In this document: in pieces, positions 24,930 through 34,657 of the stretch | Position numbering within the stretch: position 1 is the stretch's first letter | Layout of the letters: the number at the start of each line of letters is the position of its first letter | Assembly (NCBI GenBank): GCA_033283165.1 | Contig: JAWMQL010000002.1 | Location: 930,001 to 994,000, forward strand | Origin: JAWMQL01 sp033283165 | GTDB taxonomy: Bacteria; Pseudomonadota; Gammaproteobacteria; Pseudomonadales; Halieaceae | DNA length: 64,000 nt | Direction: 5' to 3' | Position numbers and translations under genes: made by a program | The notes under the pieces: model-generated | Database searches by the model: none | What the model saw: only the letters and a program-made list of their open reading frames with translations | Told to the model about the DNA's origin: nothing

Positions 24930-27704
24930 GTGAGCAACATCGTTAAAATTGCTATTTGGTTTATAGCCCCAGTTATGCTACTCGCTTGTGCTGCGGAAGA
25001 TTCCTCCCAAGATCACCTCAATCGCGCCCTCTCCTACTTCGAAACAGGCGAGGATGAGTCAGCTCTGATCGAGCTTAAGAACACGTTAAGAATGGATCCT
25101 AATAATCCCGACGCCCGGTGGCTATTAGGAAAATACCAATTCGCACATGGAAACTGTGCTGCCGCAGTAGAAAATTTATCCAAGGTAATTGCTAGTGGCA
25201 TGTTTATAAATGAGGCCACTCCTCTTTTTGCCAGGTGTCTTCTGGAAATCAATGACTTGACCGCGTTGTTGGAGGTTTACACAGAGGGGCTTTCTGAGAG
25301 TAGTCGCGCTATCGTGTTGGCCGCACAAGGATTGGGGCGTCTAGGGCTGGGAGAGAACACCAGGGCGCGTATACTCATGGAGGAGGCTATGTCCAGCGGT
25401 AGTGAGCTTCCTTACGTCCGAATTGCGCAATTGCGCCTGAGTCAAGTTTTAGGCGATATCCCGAAAGAGCAACTACGTGTAGATACGTTGGCGGTGTTAT
25501 CCGAGCATCCGGAAGATCCTTTTGCCTGGCGATTTTTGGGGCAATTAGCTTTTGCAGACCAGGACCTTGAGGCCGCCGAAGAGGCTTTTACGAACGCTAT
25601 AGATAGAGGTGGAAACGGCGGATTTGATCTCCTCAGGCGCGCATCAGTTCGTATCGAAATGAAAGAGTATTCCACCGCCAGAGAAGACATTCAGTCAGCT
25701 CAGGCGATCCTGGAGGGACACCCCTACGTTAGCTACCTGAAAGGGTTGCTCGCCCTCGGGGAAGAGGATCTGGAAGCAGCCAAAGGGTATTTTGATGATG
25801 TTATAGCCAAGGTTGAGGAAAACGACAGCGCAAATTTCTATGTCGCGCTGACGAATTTTAGGCTGGGGAATCTTGCCGCTGCTGAAAACGCGGCTCTAAA
25901 GTATAACCGGGGTGTGCCAGATGATGTAGCTGGTGCTAGCTTGTTAGCAAGCATACTGATTCAACAGGGAAGTTTTGCGCGTGCAGCAAGTGTGTTAGAG
26001 CCGTTTTTGGCAAATGAAGAGATAAATGACTCAGTCAGATTGTTATATGTTGGCGCTCTTCTACAGCAGGGTGAAGTTGAAAAGGCAGGCAAGACACTAA
26101 GGACAATATCGGCAGAAAATCTGGAGTCCAAAGAACAAATCTTAAGTCTCTCAGCAGCGCAAATTCTGTCCGGTGAAGATGCGTTAGGGCTTAAATACCT
26201 CAGGCGTGTAATTGAGTTGGACCCTGGTTTTTATGCTGCCGACGAATTGCTGATATCTACATATCTCAGCCAGGGCGAACAACAATTAGCGCTGGAGGCT
26301 GCACACACGCTGGTAGAGAAAGATCTCGAAAATGTCAGATCACTCAACGTTCTTGGTAAGACCTATATGGCCGTTGGTGACCGAGACAAGGCAACCGATG
26401 TTTTTCTCGAAGTCAGAAGAATTTCTCCCGGGGATCCAACATCTCTACGGGTTCTTTCCCAACTGGCAATTGCTGACAAGGACTTCACGGCTGCAGAAAA
26501 GTATCTAAGAGAAATAATAGATGTTAACGATAATGCTGTTTTTGCCTATGTGGGTTTGGCAAATTTGTATGCCTTGCAAAATCAACCGGAAAAGATGGTG
26601 GAAGCACTCAATGCTGCCAGGGAATCTGATTCAACAGCATTGCAACCTAGGATGATCCTTGCGCAACACTACTTGATTTCGGGTGATCCGGAAGCAGCTT
26701 TGAGCGTGGTTAATGAATTGACTAACGATCAAAAGCGTTTGGCAAAGATCGTTGAGGTGCGCGCAAAAGCTTACCTGGCCCTTCGCGACTATGATGGTGC
26801 GCAGGTGTATCTCGAAGAGTGGTCAGGTGTGGCGCCTGAAAATCCCGAGATATATTTGTTGTTATCAAAGGTCTACGCCGAAAAAGGTGATCCTGTTAAA
26901 GTAAGAGCCAACCTGAATAAGTCTCTTGAATTAAGCCCTGCTAATTTGAGTGCATTGGTCAGTCTTGCACGCCTGGATTTATATGAGAATAAGCTAGCTT
27001 TATTTGCTGACCATATTGAAATTCTCAAGGAAATTGCCCCCACTCACCCGGATGTAAGAGTGCTTGCAGCAGAAAATCTAAGGATTGGAGGTAATGCTGG
27101 CCAGGCGCTAAAGCAATTTGAGGAGTTATACCGCGACTTTCCTACGCGGGAACATCTTGTGTTTATATTGCGTCAACTGGAAGAAATGAAAGACTACGAT
27201 AGGGTGTTAGAGTGGCAGAACGAGTGGTTGAGCCAAAATCCAGGTGACATGGACATGATGTTAAGGGCGGCGTCAGTTTACGACCGACAGGGAAATACTG
27301 AGGCTGCAAACCAATATTATCAAATTGTATTGGATAGTAACCCCACTAATACTTTGGCTCTCAATAATTTTGCGTGGAACTTAAAAAATGTAGAGCCTGG
27401 CCGTGCTGTTTCCTACGCAAAAACTGCTGTAGATTTGGACCCCCGCTCAGCGCAGTTTCTGGATACCTACGCCATGAGTTTGATGTCTGCGGGGGACCTG
27501 ACTAACGCAAAGAAGATTATCAACAAGGCACTTGCAATACAGCCGAAAGACCCAGATCTGATGTGGCATCATGCGATGATTGAATCCTCACTTGGTAACA
27601 AAAAAGAGGCGATGATCGTATTGGAAAGCATAATTGACAAGTATCCCGAATACTCGAATATCGACGAGGTGAAGAGACTACTTCAATCGTTGAATACAGG
27701 GTAA
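24930..27704 (+). CDS. second PrsT-like TPR lipoprotein
   Basis: A 924-residue TPR lipoprotein, the same length as PrsT. The signal peptide ends in lipobox LLAC (Cys20), and the first repeat unit (RALSYFETGEDESALIELKNTLRMDP) parallels PrsT's (ARSLLEEKDYSAAIIELKNAVKADP). Identity in the rest is moderate by eye, with a similar C-terminal AALNNFAWNL block. The GTG start follows GGAAG. Codon use is markedly more AT-rich than prsT, which suggests that it came by transfer or old divergence rather than recent duplication. It may serve a different set of partners. Followed by the RND-LolA gene 153 bases on. Confidence 0.85.
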   Translation: MSNIVKIAIWFIAPVMLLACAAEDSSQDHLNRALSYFETGEDESALIELKNTLRMDPNNPDARWLLGKYQFAHGNCAAAVENLSKVIASGMFINEATPLFARCLLEINDLTALLEVYTEGLSESSRAIVLAAQGLGRLGLGENTRARILMEEAMSSGSELPYVRIAQLRLSQVLGDIPKEQLRVDTLAVLSEHPEDPFAWRFLGQLAFADQDLEAAEEAFTNAIDRGGNGGFDLLRRASVRIEMKEYSTAREDIQSAQAILEGHPYVSYLKGLLALGEEDLEAAKGYFDDVIAKVEENDSANFYVALTNFRLGNLAAAENAALKYNRGVPDDVAGASLLASILIQQGSFARAASVLEPFLANEEINDSVRLLYVGALLQQGEVEKAGKTLRTISAENLESKEQILSLSAAQILSGEDALGLKYLRRVIELDPGFYAADELLISTYLSQGEQQLALEAAHTLVEKDLENVRSLNVLGKTYMAVGDRDKATDVFLEVRRISPGDPTSLRVLSQLAIADKDFTAAEKYLREIIDVNDNAVFAYVGLANLYALQNQPEKMVEALNAARESDSTALQPRMILAQHYLISGDPEAALSVVNELTNDQKRLAKIVEVRAKAYLALRDYDGAQVYLEEWSGVAPENPEIYLLLSKVYAEKGDPVKVRANLNKSLELSPANLSALVSLARLDLYENKLALFADHIEILKEIAPTHPDVRVLAAENLRIGGNAGQALKQFEELYRDFPTREHLVFILRQLEEMKDYDRVLEWQNEWLSQNPGDMDMMLRAASVYDRQGNTEAANQYYQIVLDSNPTNTLALNNFAWNLKNVEPGRAVSYAKTAVDLDPRSAQFLDTYAMSLMSAGDLTNAKKIINKALAIQPKDPDLMWHHAMIESSLGNKKEAMIVLESIIDKYPEYSNIDEVKRLLQSLNTG

Positions 27705-27857
27705 TTCCTGCCCTCACGGCGTGAAACCAGTCTGTTTATTCACATAATTTGCAAGGACGCTTTGGTGTCTTAGAAGCTGACTGTTTCCGTTGTCGGGAGC
27801 CGTTTTAACCAGGCAGTCATAAGCCAGGCTGCCGGAAAGTGAAAAGAGAAAACCACT

Positions 27858-30800
27858 ATGCCAAGCCGGGCCCGATCCCTGGTTTTCAATAAGCCACTTC
27901 ACGTGGTATTCATCAGCCTCGTTCCCATGTTACTTGCAGCAATCTTTCTTCCGGGCCTCGAACAGGATGTCCGTTCTGATGCTTTTCTCGCAAAAGATAA
28001 CCCGGCGCTGCTTTATAAGAAGAAGATCAAGGAGCAGTTCGGTCTGAGTGATCCACTTGTGATCGCCGTCGCCGCCACGTCGCCCAAGGGTATTTACACA
28101 CCTGATAACCTGCGTCTCATCGATTGGCTGAGTACCGGGTTGTCATCACTTCCGGGTATCAATGGAACTGGCGTGGTCAGTCTCGCAACAGCGAAGAATA
28201 TCTTCACGACGCCAGAGGGCTTGGAAATTGAACACTTTTATGAGTCGCCACGGTTGACACCAGATCTTGCGAGACAGGTAGAGCGGTCGGTGGAAGAATT
28301 CCCGGTCTACCTGGGAAACCTTGTGTCAGAGGATGGCAGCGTCGCGATAGTCGTTGGTGAGGTCGTGGAGGAGGATCAGGCAGGCGAGGTCTACCACAGT
28401 GTGATGAAGATGCTGGAAGACGCGCCTGTGCCGGAGGGGATCAGCCTGCACGTGGCCGGCGAGGGAGCAATCATCGGCTACCTTGGGGAATACGTAGATG
28501 CGGACGCACGGCGTTTACTTCCCTTCACCGGCTTGGTGATTTTCTTGATACTGGTGGTGGCCTGTCGCAGTGTCTGGCCGGCGTTGATAAGCAGTGTCAT
28601 AGCGCTCGCTACTTTGACTACTACCGCAGGAGCCATGTCTGCCGCTGGCGTGCCCTTCTATGTCATCACCAACGCCCTGCCGGTAATACTCGTCGGCATT
28701 TCCGTCGCGGATGCACTACATATTTACTGCCATTACTTCGACCTTCAGGCACGACAACCCAACCTCAGTACAAAGGGGCTGTTGGAACAGACACTGGCAA
28801 ATATGTGGCGTCCCGTTACCTTGACCTCCCTCACGACCATGGCGGGATTCCTGGGCTTGGCGATTGCCGCCTACATGCCGCCATTTCGCTATTTCGGACT
28901 ATTTGCCGCCCTGGGGGTTATGGTGGCCTGGTTCTATTCGCTCTTTTTCCTGCCCGCGGTTATTCTATTGACGAAGCCCAGTGCTTCGGAGAGTCTGCTT
29001 CGGGGGCTCCGGCAGGAATCGCCCGACTTGTTCCACCGGATTTTAATCGGCCTGGGGGCGATTACCTCACGATACTATCGCGCTGTCGTCTGGACAGGAG
29101 TTGCCATCTTTGTCGCCAGCCTGGGCGCTGCCAGCCAATTGGTGGTGGACGAAGACCCTGTCGAGGTATTCCACTCCGATGCCCCTATGGCCCGCGCGGA
29201 CCGGATTATTAACAGGCACCTGAACGGCAGTAACACACTTGATGTGGTCATTGAGACGCCCGCCGCCGAGGATCTATTCAAACTGGAAAACCTGAGGAAA
29301 ATCGAAAGTCTGCAGATCTACGCGGAAAGCCTGTCCTTCGTGGGAGGGTCAGTTTCTATCGTGGATTACCTGAAACAGATGAACAAGGCACTGAATGATG
29401 GGGCGGTGAACCAGTATCGCCTCCCCGATAATGAGCAACTGGTCGCCCAGTATTTTCTTCTGTACGCCGCCAGTTCTGATCCGACCGACTTCGAAGAGGA
29501 AGTTGACTACGACTATCAGAATGCCAATATCCGCTTGTACCTGACTTCGGGGAACTACAAAGATATCAAGGTTGTAATCCATTCTCTTCAGACATACATA
29601 GATACGCATTTGAATAATGGCGGCATGTCGGCCACCATCAGTGGCCGGGTGGCAGTCAACTATCACTGGATCAAGGATCTGGCGCGTAGCCATTTCATGG
29701 GGCTGTTTATGGCCGTTGCACTTGTGGTGGCCATCTCAGCTATATTGTTCAGATCTTTACTTGCGGGTTTATATGCACTCTTGCCGGTAGCTGGTTCTGT
29801 CCTGTTGATTTACGGTGCCATGAGTCTAACGGGAATATCTTTGGGCATGGGAACCTCTATGTTTGCTGCTGTAACAGTCGGCCTGGGCGTCGATTTTTCT
29901 ATCCATACTCTCGACAGGATTCGCCTGATCTACACTACCAGTGGGGGCGACATGGAAAAGACCATGGAGGAGTTTTATCTTACCACCGGAAGGGCGCTGC
30001 TCTTCAATTTCCTTGCTGTGGCGGGGGGCTTTGCGGTACTCACGGTGAGCAAAATCAGTTCACTGAATGTGTTTGGCGCGGTGGTAGTGCTGGCTGTTGC
30101 AACCAGTTTTTTCTCCAGCGTGACCCTGCTGCCGGCCCTGCTGAAGATGTTTACGCCCGGGTTCATGAAGAAGGATATTAAAAGGCGGCATTTTTCGTCA
30201 GGGTCGCCTAGTTTAATGGTTGCACTTGTTGCCATGGTAATACTCAGCGCGAGCGTTTGTGCGCCGGATGCGGGAGCCGGTAACCAGGGCCTGGATTCGG
30301 ACAAGACGGTAGAGAGTTCCGCCGATTCCGCGTTTGAAAACGTACTCTCAGATGACGAGATGATGGAGACGGAGGGACCTGAATCCGCGTTAATGTTGAT
30401 TGACTCAGCCGATCAGGTCGTTTCGCTTGTCAACTCTGTTTCCGAAGGTGACCAACTCACCCGGCAGATCGAGATGTTAATGACCGATCGTCGAGGCAAG
30501 CAACGTAGAAGAGAGACTATCAGCTATCGGAAACAATACGGTGATCAGAGGCGAACCGTCCTCTATTTCCTCGAGCCGGCGAACATCAGGGATACAGGAT
30601 TTTTGATCTGGGACTATTCTGATATCGAAGAAAAAGATGACCAGTGGCTTTATTTACCTGCCCTGGGAAAGGTGCGCCGTATTTCAGCGGGTGACCGGGG
30701 AGATTATTTTCTGGGAACCGACTTTACCTACGAAGACATGAAGTTGGATGGGAAATTGGAGCCACGCGATTATGATTTTTCACTAATCGAAAAAGGCCCC

Positions 30801-31121
30801 GGCGGGGTGTATCGCCTGGAAGCCAGGCCGAAAAATGACAAGATTGCAAAGGAACTGGGTTACTCTCGAACAGTCTTTGATGTTGACGGCCGCAACTGGA
30901 TGGTCACGCACGCCGAATTCTGGGATCTCAATAACCAGCCTTTGAAAACGCTGCAGGCGTCCGACATCCGTCAGATCGACGGGATCTGGACCCGTCACAA
31001 TTTGGTACTTACCAACCATCAGACTGGACACGAAACCAGATTTATAATAAGTGAAGTAGATTACCTTACCGAAGTACGGGATGAATGGTTGACAAAAGAA
31101 GCCCTGCAACGAGGTCACTGA
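27858..31121 (+). CDS. RND/MMPL-type exporter fused to an outer-membrane LolA-like lipoprotein-sorting domain
   Basis: Residues ~1-775 form an RND/MMPL-family permease: helix 1 (VVFISLVPMLLAAIFLPG), a periplasmic loop, helices 2-6 (FTGLVIFLILVVACRSVWP..ISVADALHIYCHYF), a second loop and helices 8-12. Residues ~784-808 look like a retained signal peptide (LMVALVAMVILSASVCAPDAGA), and ~831-1087 match the LolA-like 'outer membrane lipoprotein-sorting' fold (RRRETISYRK, FLEPANIRDTGFLIWDY, YLPALGKVRRIS). The two are usually separate neighbouring genes. It probably extracts a lipid or lipoprotein from the inner membrane and hands it on. The barrel gene starts two bases later, implying one unit. Confidence 0.83.
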   Translation: MPSRARSLVFNKPLHVVFISLVPMLLAAIFLPGLEQDVRSDAFLAKDNPALLYKKKIKEQFGLSDPLVIAVAATSPKGIYTPDNLRLIDWLSTGLSSLPGINGTGVVSLATAKNIFTTPEGLEIEHFYESPRLTPDLARQVERSVEEFPVYLGNLVSEDGSVAIVVGEVVEEDQAGEVYHSVMKMLEDAPVPEGISLHVAGEGAIIGYLGEYVDADARRLLPFTGLVIFLILVVACRSVWPALISSVIALATLTTTAGAMSAAGVPFYVITNALPVILVGISVADALHIYCHYFDLQARQPNLSTKGLLEQTLANMWRPVTLTSLTTMAGFLGLAIAAYMPPFRYFGLFAALGVMVAWFYSLFFLPAVILLTKPSASESLLRGLRQESPDLFHRILIGLGAITSRYYRAVVWTGVAIFVASLGAASQLVVDEDPVEVFHSDAPMARADRIINRHLNGSNTLDVVIETPAAEDLFKLENLRKIESLQIYAESLSFVGGSVSIVDYLKQMNKALNDGAVNQYRLPDNEQLVAQYFLLYAASSDPTDFEEEVDYDYQNANIRLYLTSGNYKDIKVVIHSLQTYIDTHLNNGGMSATISGRVAVNYHWIKDLARSHFMGLFMAVALVVAISAILFRSLLAGLYALLPVAGSVLLIYGAMSLTGISLGMGTSMFAAVTVGLGVDFSIHTLDRIRLIYTTSGGDMEKTMEEFYLTTGRALLFNFLAVAGGFAVLTVSKISSLNVFGAVVVLAVATSFFSSVTLLPALLKMFTPGFMKKDIKRRHFSSGSPSLMVALVAMVILSASVCAPDAGAGNQGLDSDKTVESSADSAFENVLSDDEMMETEGPESALMLIDSADQVVSLVNSVSEGDQLTRQIEMLMTDRRGKQRRRETISYRKQYGDQRRTVLYFLEPANIRDTGFLIWDYSDIEEKDDQWLYLPALGKVRRISAGDRGDYFLGTDFTYEDMKLDGKLEPRDYDFSLIEKGPGGVYRLEARPKNDKIAKELGYSRTVFDVDGRNWMVTHAEFWDLNNQPLKTLQASDIRQIDGIWTRHNLVLTNHQTGHETRFIISEVDYLTEVRDEWLTKEALQRGH

Positions 31122-31122
31122 G

Positions 31123-33282
31123 GTGAGACCTCTTTTCTGTCTGATTTTCCTGGTATACGTCAGCATTCCGGCCTATGGATTGACAGTAGCTGGTCAGACA
31201 GTAGATAGAGTCAGGTTAGGACAGGCTAAGAGCCATACCCGGGTTGTTTTCGATCTCTCGGCTCCCGTTGAATTTGAAGTGCTCCCGGGTGTTTCTGCAT
31301 CTGGAATAAGGTTGTGTCTCCCGGGCACGGTCTCTCGTGCAGAACTGGAGAATCTGCCACTTGCGGGTACACCCGTCAGCAGGATTCGAATGTATCCCGG
31401 AGAATGCGGTGGTCTCGTAGTTTTGTTGGAAACAAAAGCAATTGTTGGTTACCGGGCTTTTCCATTGAAACCAAACGAGTCTCACAGTGATCGTTTGGTA
31501 TTGGATCTCTATACCGAGATCGCGGAAGCAGATAAGGAAGGGGCTGTATTATTTGGATTACCAGCTGTCGCAGACAATTCCCTTGACACATCGATAGGCC
31601 AAGGTCAAACAGTAGACCGGGTCAGGTTGGGACAGGCAAACGGCAAAACCCGGGTAGTATTTGATCTATCTGCTCCCGTCGAGTTTGATATTCTTCCCGG
31701 CGTTTCTCCCTCTGAAATAACGTTATGTCTGCCGGGTACCCTCTCTCGTGCCGAACTGGACAATTTGCCACTTTCGGGCACATCCGTCAGCAGGATTCGA
31801 ATGAATCCTGACGAGTGCGGTGGTCTTACGATTTTGTTGGAAACAAACGAGGTTGTTGGTTACAGAGCCTTTCTATTACCGCCTTACAATTCTCACGGTG
31901 ACCGTTTGGTTCTCGATCTCTATAACGAAATCGCGGGAGCTCAGACAGCAGGAGCCGTCGTAATAGATGCAGCCACTGCAGAGGCGGAACAGGGTTCACC
32001 CCCCGACGATTCATTCAGCAATGGCCTGCTTGGCATCAGTGGCACCTGGGAACACGAATGGGCTGTCGAGACCGGTGGTGTCAACAACCAGAAGTTCGAA
32101 TCCCTGGTTCAGCCGCGTCTGGATGCCGACCTGGGGTCGCGCGCTCGCCTCACCGCTATACTCAGGATCCGTCTGGACGCAACGGGAGATCTCGGCCCTG
32201 AGGAGGACAGGCCGGAAAATTACTCATACATTAACGGTCCTCTTTTTAATTCATCCCATAAAGAACTGTCCCTGAGGGAGTTGTATATCGACACGCGGTG
32301 GGGTGATGCCCGATGGCGCATCGGCAAACAGCAGGTGGTGTGGGGGCAGGCCGATGGTATCAAGGTCCTCGACGTTGTAAACCCCCAGAGCTTCCGCGAA
32401 TTTATACTGGACAGGTTCGATGACTCACGAATTCCCCTCACCATGATCAACGTTGAGCTGCCGGTGGCGAAGGACTTGACGCTGCAGGCGCTGTGGATTC
32501 CGGACCCCACCTACCATGAGCTGGCGGAACCCGGAACTCCGTATTTCATGACTTCCCCGCTACTCATGCCGGAGGCACCCGAGGGCATCGCGATCGATAT
32601 CCGGAGTCCCGATACCCCGGACGACCTGGTCAAAGACAGCGACTTTGGTGGTCGTCTATCGGGATTCGTGGGAGGCTGGGATGTCACTCTGAACTACCTT
32701 TACCATTATCAGGATTTTCCGGTCCCCTATCAGCGGGTTGAGATGGATGGCGAGGTGATCACGGGGATCGTGGAACCGGAATACGAGCGCAACCACCTGC
32801 TGGGCGGAACCTTGAGCAATGCGTTTGGCGATTTAACGCTACGGGCAGAACTTGCCTATAACACGGATACCTTTCACGTTTCCAATGACTACAGCCGTCG
32901 CGGGGTGGAAAATTCCGCAGAACTGGCTTCGGTTATTGGTCTGGATTGGCATCTTGGGTCAAAAGATACCCTGTTGAGCGCCCAGTGGTTCCAAAGCCAC
33001 CTGTTCGATTACCGGGGGAGTATTCGAAGAGACAGAACCGAACATAACTTCTCCGTTTACTACCGCAGGACATTCAATAATCGGATCTGGGCATTTGACG
33101 CGTTGACGCTCTACTCATTGAATCACCACGACTCGATGCTGCAGATGAAACTGAAGTATCTGTGGAGCAGCAATATCGAGGTCTGGGTCGGAGCCGACGT
33201 GTTCAGCGGTACGCGGGAAGGTGTTTTCGGCCAGTTTCGTGAAAGGGATCGAATCCTGGCCGGTTTTGAGGTCGGATTCTGA
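31123..33282 (+). CDS. outer-membrane protein: two AMIN repeats plus DUF1302-like beta-barrel
   Basis: After a signal peptide (LIFLVYVSIPAYG) come two AMIN-type repeats of ~110 residues each, starting at about residues 25 and 162 (both with QTVDRVRLGQ, RVVFDLSAPVEF, RLVLDLY). AMIN domains bind peptidoglycan or envelope partners. The rest (~310-719) is a beta-barrel of the DUF1302 kind (LSLRELYIDTRWGDARWRIGKQQVVWGQADG) ending in an aromatic residue (EVGF). It starts with GTG two bases after the RND-LolA stop, so the pair likely spans both membranes. The repeats are similar at DNA level, a tandem internal duplication. Confidence 0.82.
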   Translation: MRPLFCLIFLVYVSIPAYGLTVAGQTVDRVRLGQAKSHTRVVFDLSAPVEFEVLPGVSASGIRLCLPGTVSRAELENLPLAGTPVSRIRMYPGECGGLVVLLETKAIVGYRAFPLKPNESHSDRLVLDLYTEIAEADKEGAVLFGLPAVADNSLDTSIGQGQTVDRVRLGQANGKTRVVFDLSAPVEFDILPGVSPSEITLCLPGTLSRAELDNLPLSGTSVSRIRMNPDECGGLTILLETNEVVGYRAFLLPPYNSHGDRLVLDLYNEIAGAQTAGAVVIDAATAEAEQGSPPDDSFSNGLLGISGTWEHEWAVETGGVNNQKFESLVQPRLDADLGSRARLTAILRIRLDATGDLGPEEDRPENYSYINGPLFNSSHKELSLRELYIDTRWGDARWRIGKQQVVWGQADGIKVLDVVNPQSFREFILDRFDDSRIPLTMINVELPVAKDLTLQALWIPDPTYHELAEPGTPYFMTSPLLMPEAPEGIAIDIRSPDTPDDLVKDSDFGGRLSGFVGGWDVTLNYLYHYQDFPVPYQRVEMDGEVITGIVEPEYERNHLLGGTLSNAFGDLTLRAELAYNTDTFHVSNDYSRRGVENSAELASVIGLDWHLGSKDTLLSAQWFQSHLFDYRGSIRRDRTEHNFSVYYRRTFNNRIWAFDALTLYSLNHHDSMLQMKLKYLWSSNIEVWVGADVFSGTREGVFGQFRERDRILAGFEVGF

Positions 33283-33288
33283 GACAGG

Positions 33289-34656
33289 CTAAGTACTGTC
33301 AAGCTTTTTCAACTCCAGTTTGTCCATCAGGCTGTACAGGGTTGGCCGGGTAATGCCAAGAGACTTTGCCGCGTCGGATATATTCTGGTTGCAATGTTGC
33401 ATCGCCCGGAGAATGGCCTTCCGTTCAGCTTCCTCGCGCACCTGCTTCAGGTTAAGTGGCACGGGAACCTCATCGCCGGGGTCCAGTTCAAGGTCTTCCG
33501 GGGTAATGTAGGCACTGTCAGCCATGATCGTGGCTCGCTTTACCCGACTTTCAAGTTCCCTCACGTTTCCCGGCCAGTCGTAGGACTCGATCGCACTTAT
33601 CGCCGACGCTTCGAAGCCCTTGACCTTGCCGCCCATCTCACCTACGAAACGGTTGAGAAAGGCCCTTGCCAGTACGACAGCGTCGCCCTCACGATCTTTC
33701 AGGGGCGGAATGTTGATTGTAACTTCACTTACCCGGTAATAGAGGTCTTCCCGAAAGCGCTTCTCCTCGATGAGTTCACGCAGGTCCTGGTGGGTGGCGC
33801 AGATAATTCTCACGTCCACCGGGATTTCAGTACGTCCCCCTACTCGCTCCACCACTCGTTCCTGCAAAAAGCGCAGCAGCTTGGCCTGGAGTTCCATGGG
33901 GAGATCGCCTATCTCGTCGAGGAACAGGCTGCCGCCGTCCGCATACTCAATCTTGCCCGGGGTAGTCTTTGCGGCGCCGGTAAAGGCGCCTTTTTCATAG
34001 CCAAACAGCTCGCTTTCCAGGAGGTTTTCCGGAATAGCAGCACAGTTGATTGCCACCATTTTTTTGCCGCTCCGGTTGCTGAGCCCGTGGAGAGCCTGCG
34101 CAAAACGTTCTTTGCCAGTACCGCTGGCGCCGAGCAATAAGGTGGTGACATCGGTCGGAGCGACTTTTTCTATGGTGCGGCATACCGCATGCATGGTATC
34201 GCTGGCGGCAATAATGCCATCCAGGGGCATCTGGTCCTCGCTGATCGCCAGGCGCCGGTTTTCCTTCTCCAACTCGTGTACCTTGTAAGCCCTTTCCACC
34301 ATCAAGTTGAGGAGCTCCGGGTCTACCGGTTTCTGATAGAAGTCATAGGCACCCAGGCCGATGGCCTTTACGGCGTTCGCACGGTCATTATCCCCGGTGA
34401 CTACAATGATTTTGGTTTCTGGTAATAGAGAGAGCACCTCGGTCAGCGTAGCGAGCCCCTCGGTAACCCCCCCCGGATCGGGGGGAAGCCCGAGATCCAG
34501 TAATACCACCCCGGGTTCATGTCGCCTCAATTGGCCGATGGCCTCTTCCCGGTCGCCGGCAATGGCAACCTCAAATCCTTCGAATGCCCATCGCAACTGG
34601 CGCTGCAGTCCCTTGTCATCCTCCACGACCAGCAGGCTTCTTTTGTTTTCTGTCAA
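33289..34656 (-). CDS. prsR: PEP-CTERM system sigma-54 response regulator PrsR
   Basis: PrsR activates sigma-54 promoters of the PEP-CTERM/EPS regulon. The 455-residue protein has a receiver domain with phospho-acceptor Asp54 (VVLLDLGLPPD), an AAA+ domain with Walker A GASGTGKE (176-183) and the sigma-54-contacting GAFTGA (223-228), and a C-terminal Fis-type helix-turn-helix (ISDAAKSLGITRPTLYSLM). The start is TTG, one base after the prsK stop. Three sigma-54 promoter matches in this window are its likely targets. It is convergent with the barrel gene, six bases apart. Confidence 0.93.
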   Translation of the reverse strand: MTENKRSLLVVEDDKGLQRQLRWAFEGFEVAIAGDREEAIGQLRRHEPGVVLLDLGLPPDPGGVTEGLATLTEVLSLLPETKIIVVTGDNDRANAVKAIGLGAYDFYQKPVDPELLNLMVERAYKVHELEKENRRLAISEDQMPLDGIIAASDTMHAVCRTIEKVAPTDVTTLLLGASGTGKERFAQALHGLSNRSGKKMVAINCAAIPENLLESELFGYEKGAFTGAAKTTPGKIEYADGGSLFLDEIGDLPMELQAKLLRFLQERVVERVGGRTEIPVDVRIICATHQDLRELIEEKRFREDLYYRVSEVTINIPPLKDREGDAVVLARAFLNRFVGEMGGKVKGFEASAISAIESYDWPGNVRELESRVKRATIMADSAYITPEDLELDPGDEVPVPLNLKQVREEAERKAILRAMQHCNQNISDAAKSLGITRPTLYSLMDKLELKKLDST

Positions 34657-34657
34657 C

